Origin: Flavobacteriaceae bacterium
GTDB taxonomy: Bacteria; Bacteroidota; Bacteroidia; Flavobacteriales; Flavobacteriaceae
Direction: 5' to 3'
Assembly: GCA_947443815.1 (NCBI GenBank)
Contig: CANEXR010000065.1
Coordinates: 1 to 11,684, forward strand
DNA: 11,684 bases
Part shown: piece after piece, positions 1-6,533 of the stretch
Layout of the letters: each line of letters starts with the position of its first letter
Numbering within the stretch: the first letter of the stretch is position 1
Program-made: the position numbers and the translations under genes
Notes under the pieces: generated by a model
The model's database searches: none
Told to the model about the DNA's origin: nothing
The model's input: the letters and a program-made list of their open reading frames with translations, nothing else

Positions 1-2216
1 TCAAAATCATACTTTTTAGATACGTTTATAAAAATTCCATTCCATTTGATAAAAGGCCCAAAACGCCCAGTTCCTTTTTGAACACCTTCTCCTTTATAAA
101 TAGCAATTGGCGCATCTGCTAATGCTTTTTCGTCAATCAATTCCTCTGCTCTTTGCATATCTACACTCAAAGGTTCCTCGCCTTTTGGCAATGAAATAAA
201 AGCAGCTCCGTGACGAATATAAGGACCATAACGTCCATTACTTACTTCGACTTCTTCTCCTTTATAAATTCCTAAATTTTTAGGAAGTAAAAATAAATTA
301 AGTGTTTCTTCAAGGGTAATATTTCCTATATTTTGATCATTCATCAAACTGGCAAATTTCTTTTCCTCATCATCAGCGGCACCAATTTGTGCCATCGGAC
401 CAAATTTTCCTAAACGCACCGAAACGGGTTTTCCAGAAACGGGATCGGTACCTAATATACGTTCTCCACTTTCTCTATCAGCATTGGCTTCTACATCTTT
501 AACAATAGGATGAAACTTATCGTAGAATTCCTGCATCATTTTTTCCCATTCAATATTCCCTTCGGCAATTTCATCAAAATCTTGCTCTACTTTTGCAGTA
601 AAATTATAATCTAAAATATTTCCAAAATTTTTAACTAAGAAATCAGTAACAATTGTACCAATATCAGTTGGCACTAGTTTCCCTTTATCAGAACCTGTAT
701 TTTCTTTTAATAATTTCTCTCCTACTTTACCCGATTGCAATGTCAGTTGCGTATAATTTCTTTCTTGACCGTCAAGATTCCCTTTTTCAACATAGTTTCT
801 GTTGATAATGGTCGAAATAGTTGGCGCATACGTAGACGGACGACCAATTCCTAGTTCTTCTAATTTTTTTACTAGAGAAGCTTCGGTATATCTTGCCGCT
901 GCACGCGAATATCTTTCGGTTGCTGTGATATAATTATTTGCTAATTTTTCGTTGACTTTCATAGCTGGCAACATGCCTTCTTGCTCTTCTTCATCGTCAT
1001 CATGCCCTTCAAGATATACTTTTAGGAATCCTTCAAAAAGTAATACTTCACCTGAAGCTGTAAAAATTTCGTTATGATTGTTGGCTTCAATTTTTACATT
1101 GGTGCGTTCTAATTGTGCGTCACTCATTTGTGATGCTAACGTTCTTTTCCAAATCAAATCATACAAACGGGCTTGATCTCTGTCAATATTTACGGTATGA
1201 CGCGACATATCTGTAGGACGAATTGCCTCGTGAGCTTCCTGAGCTCCTTTGCTTTTGTTTGTAAATGTTCTTGGTTTAGAAAATTCCTTTCCGTAGGATT
1301 TAATAATTTCAGCTTCGGCAGCGTCCATAGCCTCTTTAGAAAGGTTTACACTATCGGTTCTCATGTAAGTAATAAGTCCAGCTTCGTATAAACGTTGAGC
1401 TAATTGCATGGTGATTCCAACTGGTAAATATAATTTTCTGGCCGCTTCTTGTTGCAAAGTAGAGGTGGTAAATGGACCCGTTGGTGATTTTTTGGTAGGC
1501 TTCGTTTCTAAATCTGCAACTTTATAGGTAGAACCGATATTTTTATTTAAAAAATCTTCGGCTTCTTTTTTGGTATTGAAATTTTTAGGCAGTTTGGCTT
1601 TGAATGACTTTCCTGCTTCATTAGTAAACTCAGCTACAACAGAATAGGAGGCTACTGGGTTAAAATTTTGAATTTCTCTTTCTCGTTCTACAATCAAACG
1701 AACAGAAACTGATTGTACACGACCGGCAGAAAGTCCTCCTTTTATTTTTCTCCAAAGTACAGGTGACAATTCATAACCAACTAATCGATCCAAAACACGA
1801 CGTGCTTGTTGTGCATTGACTAAATTATAATCGATTTCACGTGGATTGTCAATTGCTTTTAGAATGGCGGTTTTAGTGATTTCGTGAAAAACAATTCGTT
1901 TTGTTTTCTTCTTATCTAATTTTAATTCTTCGGCAAGATGCCAAGAAATAGCTTCACCCTCGCGATCCTCATCACTTGCTAACCAAACCATTTCGGCATT
2001 TTTGGCTAGTGTTTTTAGTTTAGAAACCAATGCTTTTTTATCGGCAGAAACTTCGTATTTGGGTTTAAATCCATTTGCTACATCTACACCAATTTCTTTG
2101 GAAGGTAAGTCTGCAATATGTCCATAACTGGACTCTACTTGATAATCACTTCCTAGAAATTTCTCGATTGTTTTTGCCTTTGCAGGGGACTCCACTATAA
2201 CTAAATTCTTTGCCAT
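1..2216 (-). CDS. topA: DNA topoisomerase I (type IA), C-terminus cut by window edge
   Basis: Relaxes negatively supercoiled DNA in the cytoplasm by cutting and passing single strands. Translation from the ATG at 2216-2214 gives MAKNLVIVESPAKAKTIEKF, the classic TopA N-terminus; 738 codons are visible and the frame stays open to base 1. The Toprim domain has the metal-binding Glu9 and the acidic motif DEDREGE (Asp82, Asp84). The catalytic tyrosine is Tyr284 in GLITYMRTDSVNL, followed by QEAHEAIRPT and the LGIGRPSTYAPTI segment. From about residue 600 there are three copies of a GxFGP/GxYGP module (about 600, 665 and 717), the C-terminal-repeat type of tail rather than four-cysteine zinc fingers; no CxxC pairs are seen in the visible part. 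It is divergent from miaB. About 100 more residues are expected beyond the edge, judged from typical Bacteroidota lengths. Confidence 0.97.
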   Translation of the reverse strand, partial: MAKNLVIVESPAKAKTIEKFLGSDYQVESSYGHIADLPSKEIGVDVANGFKPKYEVSADKKALVSKLKTLAKNAEMVWLASDEDREGEAISWHLAEELKLDKKKTKRIVFHEITKTAILKAIDNPREIDYNLVNAQQARRVLDRLVGYELSPVLWRKIKGGLSAGRVQSVSVRLIVEREREIQNFNPVASYSVVAEFTNEAGKSFKAKLPKNFNTKKEAEDFLNKNIGSTYKVADLETKPTKKSPTGPFTTSTLQQEAARKLYLPVGITMQLAQRLYEAGLITYMRTDSVNLSKEAMDAAEAEIIKSYGKEFSKPRTFTNKSKGAQEAHEAIRPTDMSRHTVNIDRDQARLYDLIWKRTLASQMSDAQLERTNVKIEANNHNEIFTASGEVLLFEGFLKVYLEGHDDDEEEQEGMLPAMKVNEKLANNYITATERYSRAAARYTEASLVKKLEELGIGRPSTYAPTISTIINRNYVEKGNLDGQERNYTQLTLQSGKVGEKLLKENTGSDKGKLVPTDIGTIVTDFLVKNFGNILDYNFTAKVEQDFDEIAEGNIEWEKMMQEFYDKFHPIVKDVEANADRESGERILGTDPVSGKPVSVRLGKFGPMAQIGAADDEEKKFASLMNDQNIGNITLEETLNLFLLPKNLGIYKGEEVEVSNGRYGPYIRHGAAFISLPKGEEPLSVDMQRAEELIDEKALADAPIAIYKGEGVQKGTGRFGPFIKWNGIFINVSKKYDF

Positions 2217-2234
2217 TGCTCTATTTTTCTGGGA

Positions 2235-2242
2235 CAAAAGTA
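2235..2242 (-). promoter_or_regulatory. topA: Candidate -7 box of the topA promoter
   Basis: Read on the minus strand this is TACTTTTG, an exact match to the Bacteroidota housekeeping -7 element TAnnTTTG, ending 18 bases upstream of the topA ATG. No clear TTG -33 element is found 17-23 bases further upstream, where the sequence is an A/T run, so the assignment rests on the -7 box and its position alone. Confidence 0.4.
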
Positions 2243-2330
2243 GAAGTTTTTTTTAAATATTAGGCTTTTGATTTTATTTTTGAACTATTTTACAATCAAT
2301 AATAGATAAGTTATGGCCATACTGGACTGT

Positions 2331-2480
2331 TTTTTAGCCCCCATTGTAGTGAAAAGCCCGGAGCAAAAAAAGTAAAAGTTTCCTGTTCTAGAAAAGCGAC
2401 CAACGGGAGCTCTTTCTAGGACTTTGGAAACTTTACTTTTTTTGTGAGGACTTGTAACGGAAAGCGGGATTTAGCTCCCT
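2331..2480. repeat. Long self-complementary intergenic element (about 150 bases)
   Basis: This fills the middle of the 355-base topA-miaB gap. Inner arms at 2364-2383 and 2426-2444 (C-A7-GT... against ...AC-T7-G) pair over about 19 bp with one bulged A. The pairing continues inward less perfectly (GTTCTAGAAAAG near 2385 against CTCTTTCTAGGAC near 2410), leaving a loop around CGACCAACGG. Outside the inner arms, CCATTGTA (2341-2348) can pair with TGTAACGG (2453-2460) as RNA with G-U pairs, and CCC (2338-2340) with GGG (2466-2468). The edges are marked by TTTTAGCCCCC on the left and GCGGGATTTAGCTCC on the right. It is not translated in a convincing frame. Since both flanking genes point away from it, it is not simply a terminator for them. 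From memory, similar elements (AGCCCGG...GCGGGA..AGCTCC ends around a hairpin) recur in Flavobacterium genomes; I cannot verify that here. Confidence 0.55.
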
Positions 2481-2522
2481 AGAAAAATGCCTTAAAATAG
2501 TGTTAATTCTTCGGCTGACATC

Positions 2523-2554
2523 TTGTCATATTTATTTGAATTGCGTTATCTTTG
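2523..2554 (+). promoter_or_regulatory. miaB: Promoter of miaB (TTG-N21-TATCTTTG)
   Basis: The -33 TTG lies at 2523-2525 and the -7 box TATCTTTG at 2547-2554, separated by 21 bases. Both match the flavobacterial consensus TTG-N17-23-TAnnTTTG. Transcription would begin near 2561, leaving a leader of only about ten bases before the ATG at 2572, so the upstream structured element would not be in this mRNA. Confidence 0.65.
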
Positions 2555-2571
2555 TGCTTTGAAAATATAGA

Positions 2572-4017
2572 ATGGAAAAGATTATAGAAGAAAATAAGCA
2601 AGGTGAAAGTCTTGTTTTAGAACATAAACCGGAGAATACCAAAAAACTTTTTATAGAAAGTTACGGTTGCGCGATGAATTTTTCGGACAGCGAGATTGTA
2701 GCTTCTATTTTATCTGGAAATGGATATAACACAACGCAAGTGCTGGAGGAAGCTGATTTGGTTTTGGTCAATACCTGCTCTATTCGTGACAAAGCGGAAC
2801 AAACAATCCGAAAACGTCTGGAGAAATACAATGCTGTAAAACGTATTAATCCTAAAATGAAAGTGGGCGTTTTAGGTTGTATGGCGGAACGTTTAAAAAG
2901 CCAATTCCTGGAAGAAGAAAAGATTGTAGACCTAGTTGTGGGTCCTGATGCTTATAAAGATTTACCGAATCTTTTGCAAGAAGTCGAGGAAGGTCGAGAT
3001 GCGATTAACGTGATTTTATCAAAGGATGAAACTTATGGTGATATTTCGCCTGTGCGATTGATGAGCAACGGTATTACAGCTTTGGTTTCTATTACCCGAG
3101 GATGTGATAATATGTGTACGTTTTGCGTGGTGCCTTTCACCCGCGGACGAGAACGCAGCCGAGAGCCACAAAGTATCATGAAGGAAATTCAGGATTTGTG
3201 GGATAACGGTTTTAAGGAAATTACACTTTTAGGACAAAATGTAGATAGTTATTTGTGGTATGGTGGCGGTTTGAAAAAAGATTTTGAAAATGCTACCGAA
3301 ATGCAAAAAGCAACAGCCGTAGATTTCGACCAATTACTGGAAATGGTAGCGGTTGGTTTTCCTAAAATGCGCATTCGGTTTTCGACATCCAATCCACAAG
3401 ATATGCACGAAAGTGTGTTGCATGTGATTGCAAAACATCCTAACATCTGTAAGCACATTCACTTACCTGTCCAATCTGGAAGCAATAGAATCCTAAAAGA
3501 AATGAACCGTTTGCATACGCGGGAAGAATACATGACTTTGATTGATAAAATCAGAACGATTATTCCGAATAGCTCCATTTCGCAAGATATGATTGCGGGT
3601 TTCCCAACAGAAACAGAGGAAGATCATCAAGATACTTTGAGTTTAATGGAATATGTGAAGTATAATTTTGGCTATATGTATTCCTATTCCGAACGTCCAG
3701 GAACATTGGCTGGGCGCAAAATGGAAGATGATGTAACGGAAGAAACGAAAGCTCGAAGATTACAGGAAATTGTCGATTTACAACAAAAACATGCTTGGTT
3801 GCGCTCTGAGGAATTCATTGGTCAAACCGTAGAAGTTTTGGTAGAAAAAGTTTCCAAAAAATCTACCGAGGAGTTTTCTGGTAGAAATTCACAAAGTATT
3901 ACTGTTGTTTTTCCAAAGGAAAATTATAAGATTGGTGATTTTGTGAATGTAAAAATTACTTCATGTACTAGTGGGACTTTGAAAGGGGAAGCGGTTGGAT
4001 ATTCTGAAATGAATTAA
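2572..4017 (+). CDS. miaB: tRNA-2-methylthio-N6-isopentenyladenosine-37 synthase MiaB
   Basis: A radical-SAM methylthiotransferase that adds the 2-methylthio group to i6A37 of tRNAs reading UNN codons. The 481 residues show the three family domains in order. The N-terminal UPF0004 domain has the auxiliary [4Fe-4S] ligands Cys33 (YGCAMN), Cys69 (NTCS) and Cys103 (LGCM). The radical-SAM core has Cys178, Cys182 and Cys185 in RGCDNMCTFC, followed by VVPFTRGRERSR, GQNVDSY and HLPVQSGS. The C-terminal TRAM domain runs from about 415 to 480. The VVPFTRGRERSR and GQNVDSY signatures favour MiaB over RimO or MtaB. The ATG at 2572 lies just behind a promoter; the first 24 residues are a poorly conserved extension before KLFIESYGC. 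It appears to be transcribed alone, with a probable terminator just downstream. Confidence 0.97.
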   Translation: MEKIIEENKQGESLVLEHKPENTKKLFIESYGCAMNFSDSEIVASILSGNGYNTTQVLEEADLVLVNTCSIRDKAEQTIRKRLEKYNAVKRINPKMKVGVLGCMAERLKSQFLEEEKIVDLVVGPDAYKDLPNLLQEVEEGRDAINVILSKDETYGDISPVRLMSNGITALVSITRGCDNMCTFCVVPFTRGRERSREPQSIMKEIQDLWDNGFKEITLLGQNVDSYLWYGGGLKKDFENATEMQKATAVDFDQLLEMVAVGFPKMRIRFSTSNPQDMHESVLHVIAKHPNICKHIHLPVQSGSNRILKEMNRLHTREEYMTLIDKIRTIIPNSSISQDMIAGFPTETEEDHQDTLSLMEYVKYNFGYMYSYSERPGTLAGRKMEDDVTEETKARRLQEIVDLQQKHAWLRSEEFIGQTVEVLVEKVSKKSTEEFSGRNSQSITVVFPKENYKIGDFVNVKITSCTSGTLKGEAVGYSEMN

Positions 4018-4024
4018 GAAAAAT

Positions 4025-4082
4025 GTTAGCCAAAATTTATAGAAAGTGGCTGGACTTTGATAACTATTTGCTAACTTTTTTT
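4025..4082 (+). terminator. Probable intrinsic terminator of miaB
   Basis: GTTAGC (4025-4030) pairs with GCTAAC (4070-4075), extended by AAA/TTT across a bulged C. Inside sits a smaller hairpin AAAGT (4043-4047)/ACTTT (4054-4058) with the loop GGCTGG. Seven T residues follow directly (4076-4082). The stem is longer and more interrupted than a textbook terminator, so the call is moderate. The T tract ends exactly where the ATTTGTG repeat region begins. Confidence 0.5.
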
Positions 4083-4085
4083 AAA

Positions 4086-4113
4086 CCCCAAATTGCACAA
4101 ATAAGCACAAATT
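4086..4113 (-). repeat. ATTTGYG repeat, copy 1 (inverted)
   Basis: The minus strand reads AATTTGTG, CTT, ATTTGTG, C, AATTTGGGG. It matches copy 2 (4168-4195, plus strand) at 24 of 28 positions without gaps. With copy 2 it forms an imperfect inverted repeat (arms about 4083-4118 and 4162-4200) around an AT-rich centre of about 43 bases, which itself contains a further inverted fragment, AATTACACTAATTT (4133-4146). Confidence 0.65.
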
Positions 4114-4167
4114 CAAATAAATGATCAAATAGAATTACACTAATTTTTAAAAATAGTTAAGATTTAA

Positions 4168-4195
4168 AATTTGTGATAATTTGTGTAATTTGTGG
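4168..4195 (+). repeat. ATTTGYG repeat, copy 2 (upstream direct repeat)
   Basis: AATTTGTG, ATA, ATTTGTG, T, AATTTGTGG. It matches copy 3 (4654-4681) at 25 of 28 positions without gaps, and the match continues loosely through TAAAA/TTAAA to 4200. It lies 64 bases before the GxxExxY start codon. Together with copy 3 it brackets that gene as direct repeats. Confidence 0.7.
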
Positions 4196-4259
4196 TAAAA
4201 TAAACTAACATTAAAAGGAGTTAGTTAGAATTAAACAAATTTTCATAAATTAATGATCC

Positions 4260-4649
4260 ATGAGTGACACTAACGAATATTACTATAAGAAAGATGAGAA
4301 TTACAAGATTGTGGGCATATGCATGGAAGCACATAGATTATTAGGACCTGGCTTACTAGAAATTGTATATAAAGATGCATTAGAAATTGAATTTAAAAAT
4401 CATAATATTCCTTATCAACGAGAAAAGGAATTTGAAATAGAATATAAAGGCGTTGTTTTACCTCATAAATTTTATGCCGATTTTATAGTTTATGATGATA
4501 TAATATTAGAAGTAAAATCTGTAAAAGAAATCAGTAATGATCATCTCGCTCAAACATTAAATTATATGAAGCTTGCAGATACACCAATTGGAATAATTGC
4601 AAACTTTCAAAACAAATCGTTAGTCCACAAACGCCTAATTAATTCATAA
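4260..4649 (+). CDS. GxxExxY protein (PDDEXK_3 nuclease-like family)
   Basis: A small accessory protein of 129 residues with no proven role that I know of. It carries the motif that names the family, GLLEIVY (Gly31, Glu34, Tyr37). It also has the remaining elements of a PD-(D/E)XK nuclease fold: Asp74 in FYADFIVYDD, the Glu84-x-Lys86 pair in ILEVKS, and Gln98 in DHLAQTLNYMKL. No signal peptide or membrane segment is seen, so it is probably cytoplasmic. By analogy with the fold it could bind or cut nucleic acid, but this is inference; the active-site residues look intact. The start ATG at 4260 is supported because upstream ATGs (such as 4253) run into stops. It is bracketed by 28-base direct repeats and sits between the miaB terminator and the next gene, in a layout suggesting insertion. 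Its A/T-rich codon use is more extreme than in miaB. Confidence 0.88.
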   Translation: MSDTNEYYYKKDENYKIVGICMEAHRLLGPGLLEIVYKDALEIEFKNHNIPYQREKEFEIEYKGVVLPHKFYADFIVYDDIILEVKSVKEISNDHLAQTLNYMKLADTPIGIIANFQNKSLVHKRLINS

Positions 4650-4653
4650 AATA

Positions 4654-4681
4654 AATTTGCGAGAATTTGCGTAATTTGTGG
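4654..4681 (+). repeat. ATTTGYG repeat, copy 3 (downstream direct repeat)
   Basis: AATTTGCG, AGA, ATTTGCG, T, AATTTGTGG, beginning five bases after the GxxExxY stop codon. It differs from copy 2 at three positions, two of them T to C in the ATTTGYG units. The last bases supply an in-frame GTG (4678) ahead of the next gene, which lengthens that reading frame artificially. Confidence 0.7.
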
Positions 4682-4695
4682 TTAAAGAAAAAAAT

Positions 4696-5955
4696 ATGGA
4701 AACTGTACAAAATATAAAACAACGGTTTGAGATTATTGGGAATGACCCAAAACTCAATCGTGCTATAGAAAAAGCAATTCAAGTAGCACCAACAGACATT
4801 TCAGTACTGGTTATTGGAGAAAGTGGCGTTGGAAAAGAAAGTATTCCAAAAATAATTCATTCTCTTTCGCATAGAAAACACGGTAAATACATAGCCGTAA
4901 ACTGTGGTGCGATACCCGAAGGTACGATTGATAGTGAACTTTTTGGCCATGAAAAAGGGGCCTTTACAGGAGCAACTAGTACTCGTGAAGGCTATTTTGA
5001 AGTGGCAGATGGCGGAACTATTTTCTTGGATGAAGTAGGCGAATTGCCCTTAACCACCCAAGTCCGCTTGCTCCGTGTTTTGGAAAATGGGGAATTTATA
5101 AAAGTAGGATCTTCACAAGTGCAAAAAACAAATGTAAGAATTGTGGCCGCTACCAATGTAAACTTATTTAATGCTATAGAAAAAGGGAAGTTTCGGGAAG
5201 ATTTATATTATCGTTTGAGCACTGTAGACATTGCTTTACCGCCATTGCGAGAACGAAAAGAGGACATTCATTTATTATTTAGAAAATTTGCCTCTGATTT
5301 TGCCCACAAGTACAAAATGCCTCCTTTAAAGCTAGATGACAGTGCTGTTCTACTTTTACAAAAATTCAGATGGAGCGGAAACATCCGTCAGTTGCGAAAT
5401 GTGGCGGAACAACTTTCTGTTTTAGAAACGAATAGGGATATTACGGCAACAATCTTACAATCCTATTTACCGATAGAAGGAAGTAATTTGCCATCAGTAA
5501 TAAAGGACAAAAAAAGCGACAGTGATTTTAATACTGAGCGAGAAATTCTTTATAAAGTACTTTTTGATATGAAAAGCGACCTTCATGATTTAAAGAAATT
5601 AACTTTAGAATTGATGCAAAACGGAAGTTCAAAAGTTCAGGAAACAAATCAAAATCTTATCAAAAAAATATACGGTTCTAAAGAAAATGATAGTGAAATT
5701 GATTTTGAAGAAGAACCAAGAGCCACACTGATTAGTTCACAAAACGATGAAGAGGGCTATCAGGATCAAGAAGATAATTTTTTGTTTGCTGAAACTATCG
5801 AGGAGGAAGAAGAAACCTTGCGTTTGGAACAAAAAGAAATCGAAATGATTAAAAAGTCACTAGAAAAGAACAAAGGCAAACGAAAAGCTGCAGCCGATGA
5901 ACTGGGAATTTCCGAAAGAACTTTGTATCGAAAAATAAAACAATTTGACCTTTAA
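4696..5955 (+). CDS. Sigma-54-dependent transcriptional activator (AAA+ and Fis-type HTH, no receiver domain)
   Basis: A bacterial enhancer-binding protein that uses ATP hydrolysis to open promoters held by RNA polymerase with sigma-54. The AAA+ domain starts almost at the N-terminus: Walker A GESGVGKE (41-48), the sigma-54-contacting GAFTGA loop (88-93), Walker B TIFLDE (108-113), the FREDLYYRL segment with candidate arginine fingers (166-174), and WSGNIRQLRN (226-235), a variant of the usual WPGNVREL. A long acidic, probably flexible linker (about 260-385) leads to a Fis-type helix-turn-helix in the last 30 residues (RKAAADELGISERTLYRKIK). There is no N-terminal receiver, PAS or GAF domain, so control must come from a partner or from expression level, as in PspF. 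I place the start at ATG 4696 (419 residues); an in-frame GTG at 4678 lies inside the preceding repeat and is less likely. lptE follows 43 bases later. Confidence 0.93.
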   Translation: METVQNIKQRFEIIGNDPKLNRAIEKAIQVAPTDISVLVIGESGVGKESIPKIIHSLSHRKHGKYIAVNCGAIPEGTIDSELFGHEKGAFTGATSTREGYFEVADGGTIFLDEVGELPLTTQVRLLRVLENGEFIKVGSSQVQKTNVRIVAATNVNLFNAIEKGKFREDLYYRLSTVDIALPPLRERKEDIHLLFRKFASDFAHKYKMPPLKLDDSAVLLLQKFRWSGNIRQLRNVAEQLSVLETNRDITATILQSYLPIEGSNLPSVIKDKKSDSDFNTEREILYKVLFDMKSDLHDLKKLTLELMQNGSSKVQETNQNLIKKIYGSKENDSEIDFEEEPRATLISSQNDEEGYQDQEDNFLFAETIEEEEETLRLEQKEIEMIKKSLEKNKGKRKAAADELGISERTLYRKIKQFDL

Positions 5956-5957
5956 TA

Positions 5958-5983
5958 TTGTCTGCAAATTTTAAATACCTTTG
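5958..5983 (+). promoter_or_regulatory. lptE: Candidate promoter of lptE
   Basis: The -7 box TACCTTTG (5976-5983) matches TAnnTTTG exactly. The nearest TTG (5958-5960) is 15 bases upstream, slightly closer than the usual 17-23. Transcription would start near 5990, which fits translation from the ATG at 5999 and excludes the in-frame TTG at 5981, since that lies inside the -7 box. Some readthrough from the activator gene is still likely. Confidence 0.45.
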
Positions 5984-5998
5984 AAATTTAAATTTAAA

Positions 5999-6502
5999 AT
6001 GAAAAACATAAAATATATTTTAATTCTGATACTCTTCGTAACTTTTAATAGTTGCTCTGTTTACAACTTTACTGGAACGGGTAAAATTGATGCTAAGACT
6101 TTTCAAGTTAATTTCTTTCAAAACAATGCTGATCTAATTGAGCCTGGGATAGACCGAACTTTCACACTAGAACTTCAAGATTTAATTCAGAATCAGACCA
6201 ATCTAAATTTGACAAAAAACGGAGCTGATTTAACTTACGAAGGCGAAATTGTCGATTACAGAATAAGTCCAATGACCGCTACAGCCGATCAACAAGCTGC
6301 ACAAAATCGTTTGAAAATAAGAGTTAATGTACGGTTTACCAACAAAAATAAGGAAACAGATAATTTTGAAAAAACATTTGAATTTTACGATGATTATCCT
6401 GCCAATCAACAATTAGTGGGTGCACAATTAGCCAAATCATTAGACGTTATTTTTGAAAGAATTACACAAGATATATTTAATGAGTCATTAGCCAAGTGGT
6501 AA
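5999..6502 (+). CDS. lptE: LPS-assembly lipoprotein LptE (LptE family)
   Basis: An outer-membrane lipoprotein predicted to plug and assist LptD, the channel that inserts lipopolysaccharide into the outer leaflet. From the ATG at 5999 the protein has 167 residues. It starts with a lipoprotein signal: KNIK, a hydrophobic stretch YILILILFVTF, then NSCS with the acylated Cys19. The mature part begins VYNFTGTGKIDAKTFQVNFF and includes the TFTLELQDLIQNQTNL and YRISPMTATADQQAAQNRL segments and the RITQDIFNESLAKW tail, which I recognise as the Bacteroidota LptE type. An in-frame TTG 18 bases upstream lies within the -7 box and is rejected as a start. It is sandwiched between the sigma-54 activator and the TPR gene, with 31 bases to the latter, suggesting co-transcription. 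Confidence 0.85.
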   Translation: MKNIKYILILILFVTFNSCSVYNFTGTGKIDAKTFQVNFFQNNADLIEPGIDRTFTLELQDLIQNQTNLNLTKNGADLTYEGEIVDYRISPMTATADQQAAQNRLKIRVNVRFTNKNKETDNFEKTFEFYDDYPANQQLVGAQLAKSLDVIFERITQDIFNESLAKW

Positions 6503-6533
6503 AATTAAAATTGAATCGATTAAACGCAACACA

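Noticed and set aside
4048..4062. TGGCTGGACTTTGA near the miaB terminator as a sigma-54 promoter
   Set aside because: The spacing to the -12-like bases is one short and the GC is absent; the segment is better explained as the loop and inner stem of the terminator.
4083..4686. Regularly spaced ATTTGYG units as a CRISPR array
   Set aside because: Units are 7-9 bases, spaced by two or three bases, with only three larger copies in mixed orientation and a gene between them; there are no unique spacers of constant length and no cas genes.
5981..5998. In-frame TTG at 5981 as the start of lptE
   Set aside because: It falls inside the TACCTTTG -7 box and adds a KFKFK stretch before a complete lipoprotein signal that begins at the ATG at 5999.
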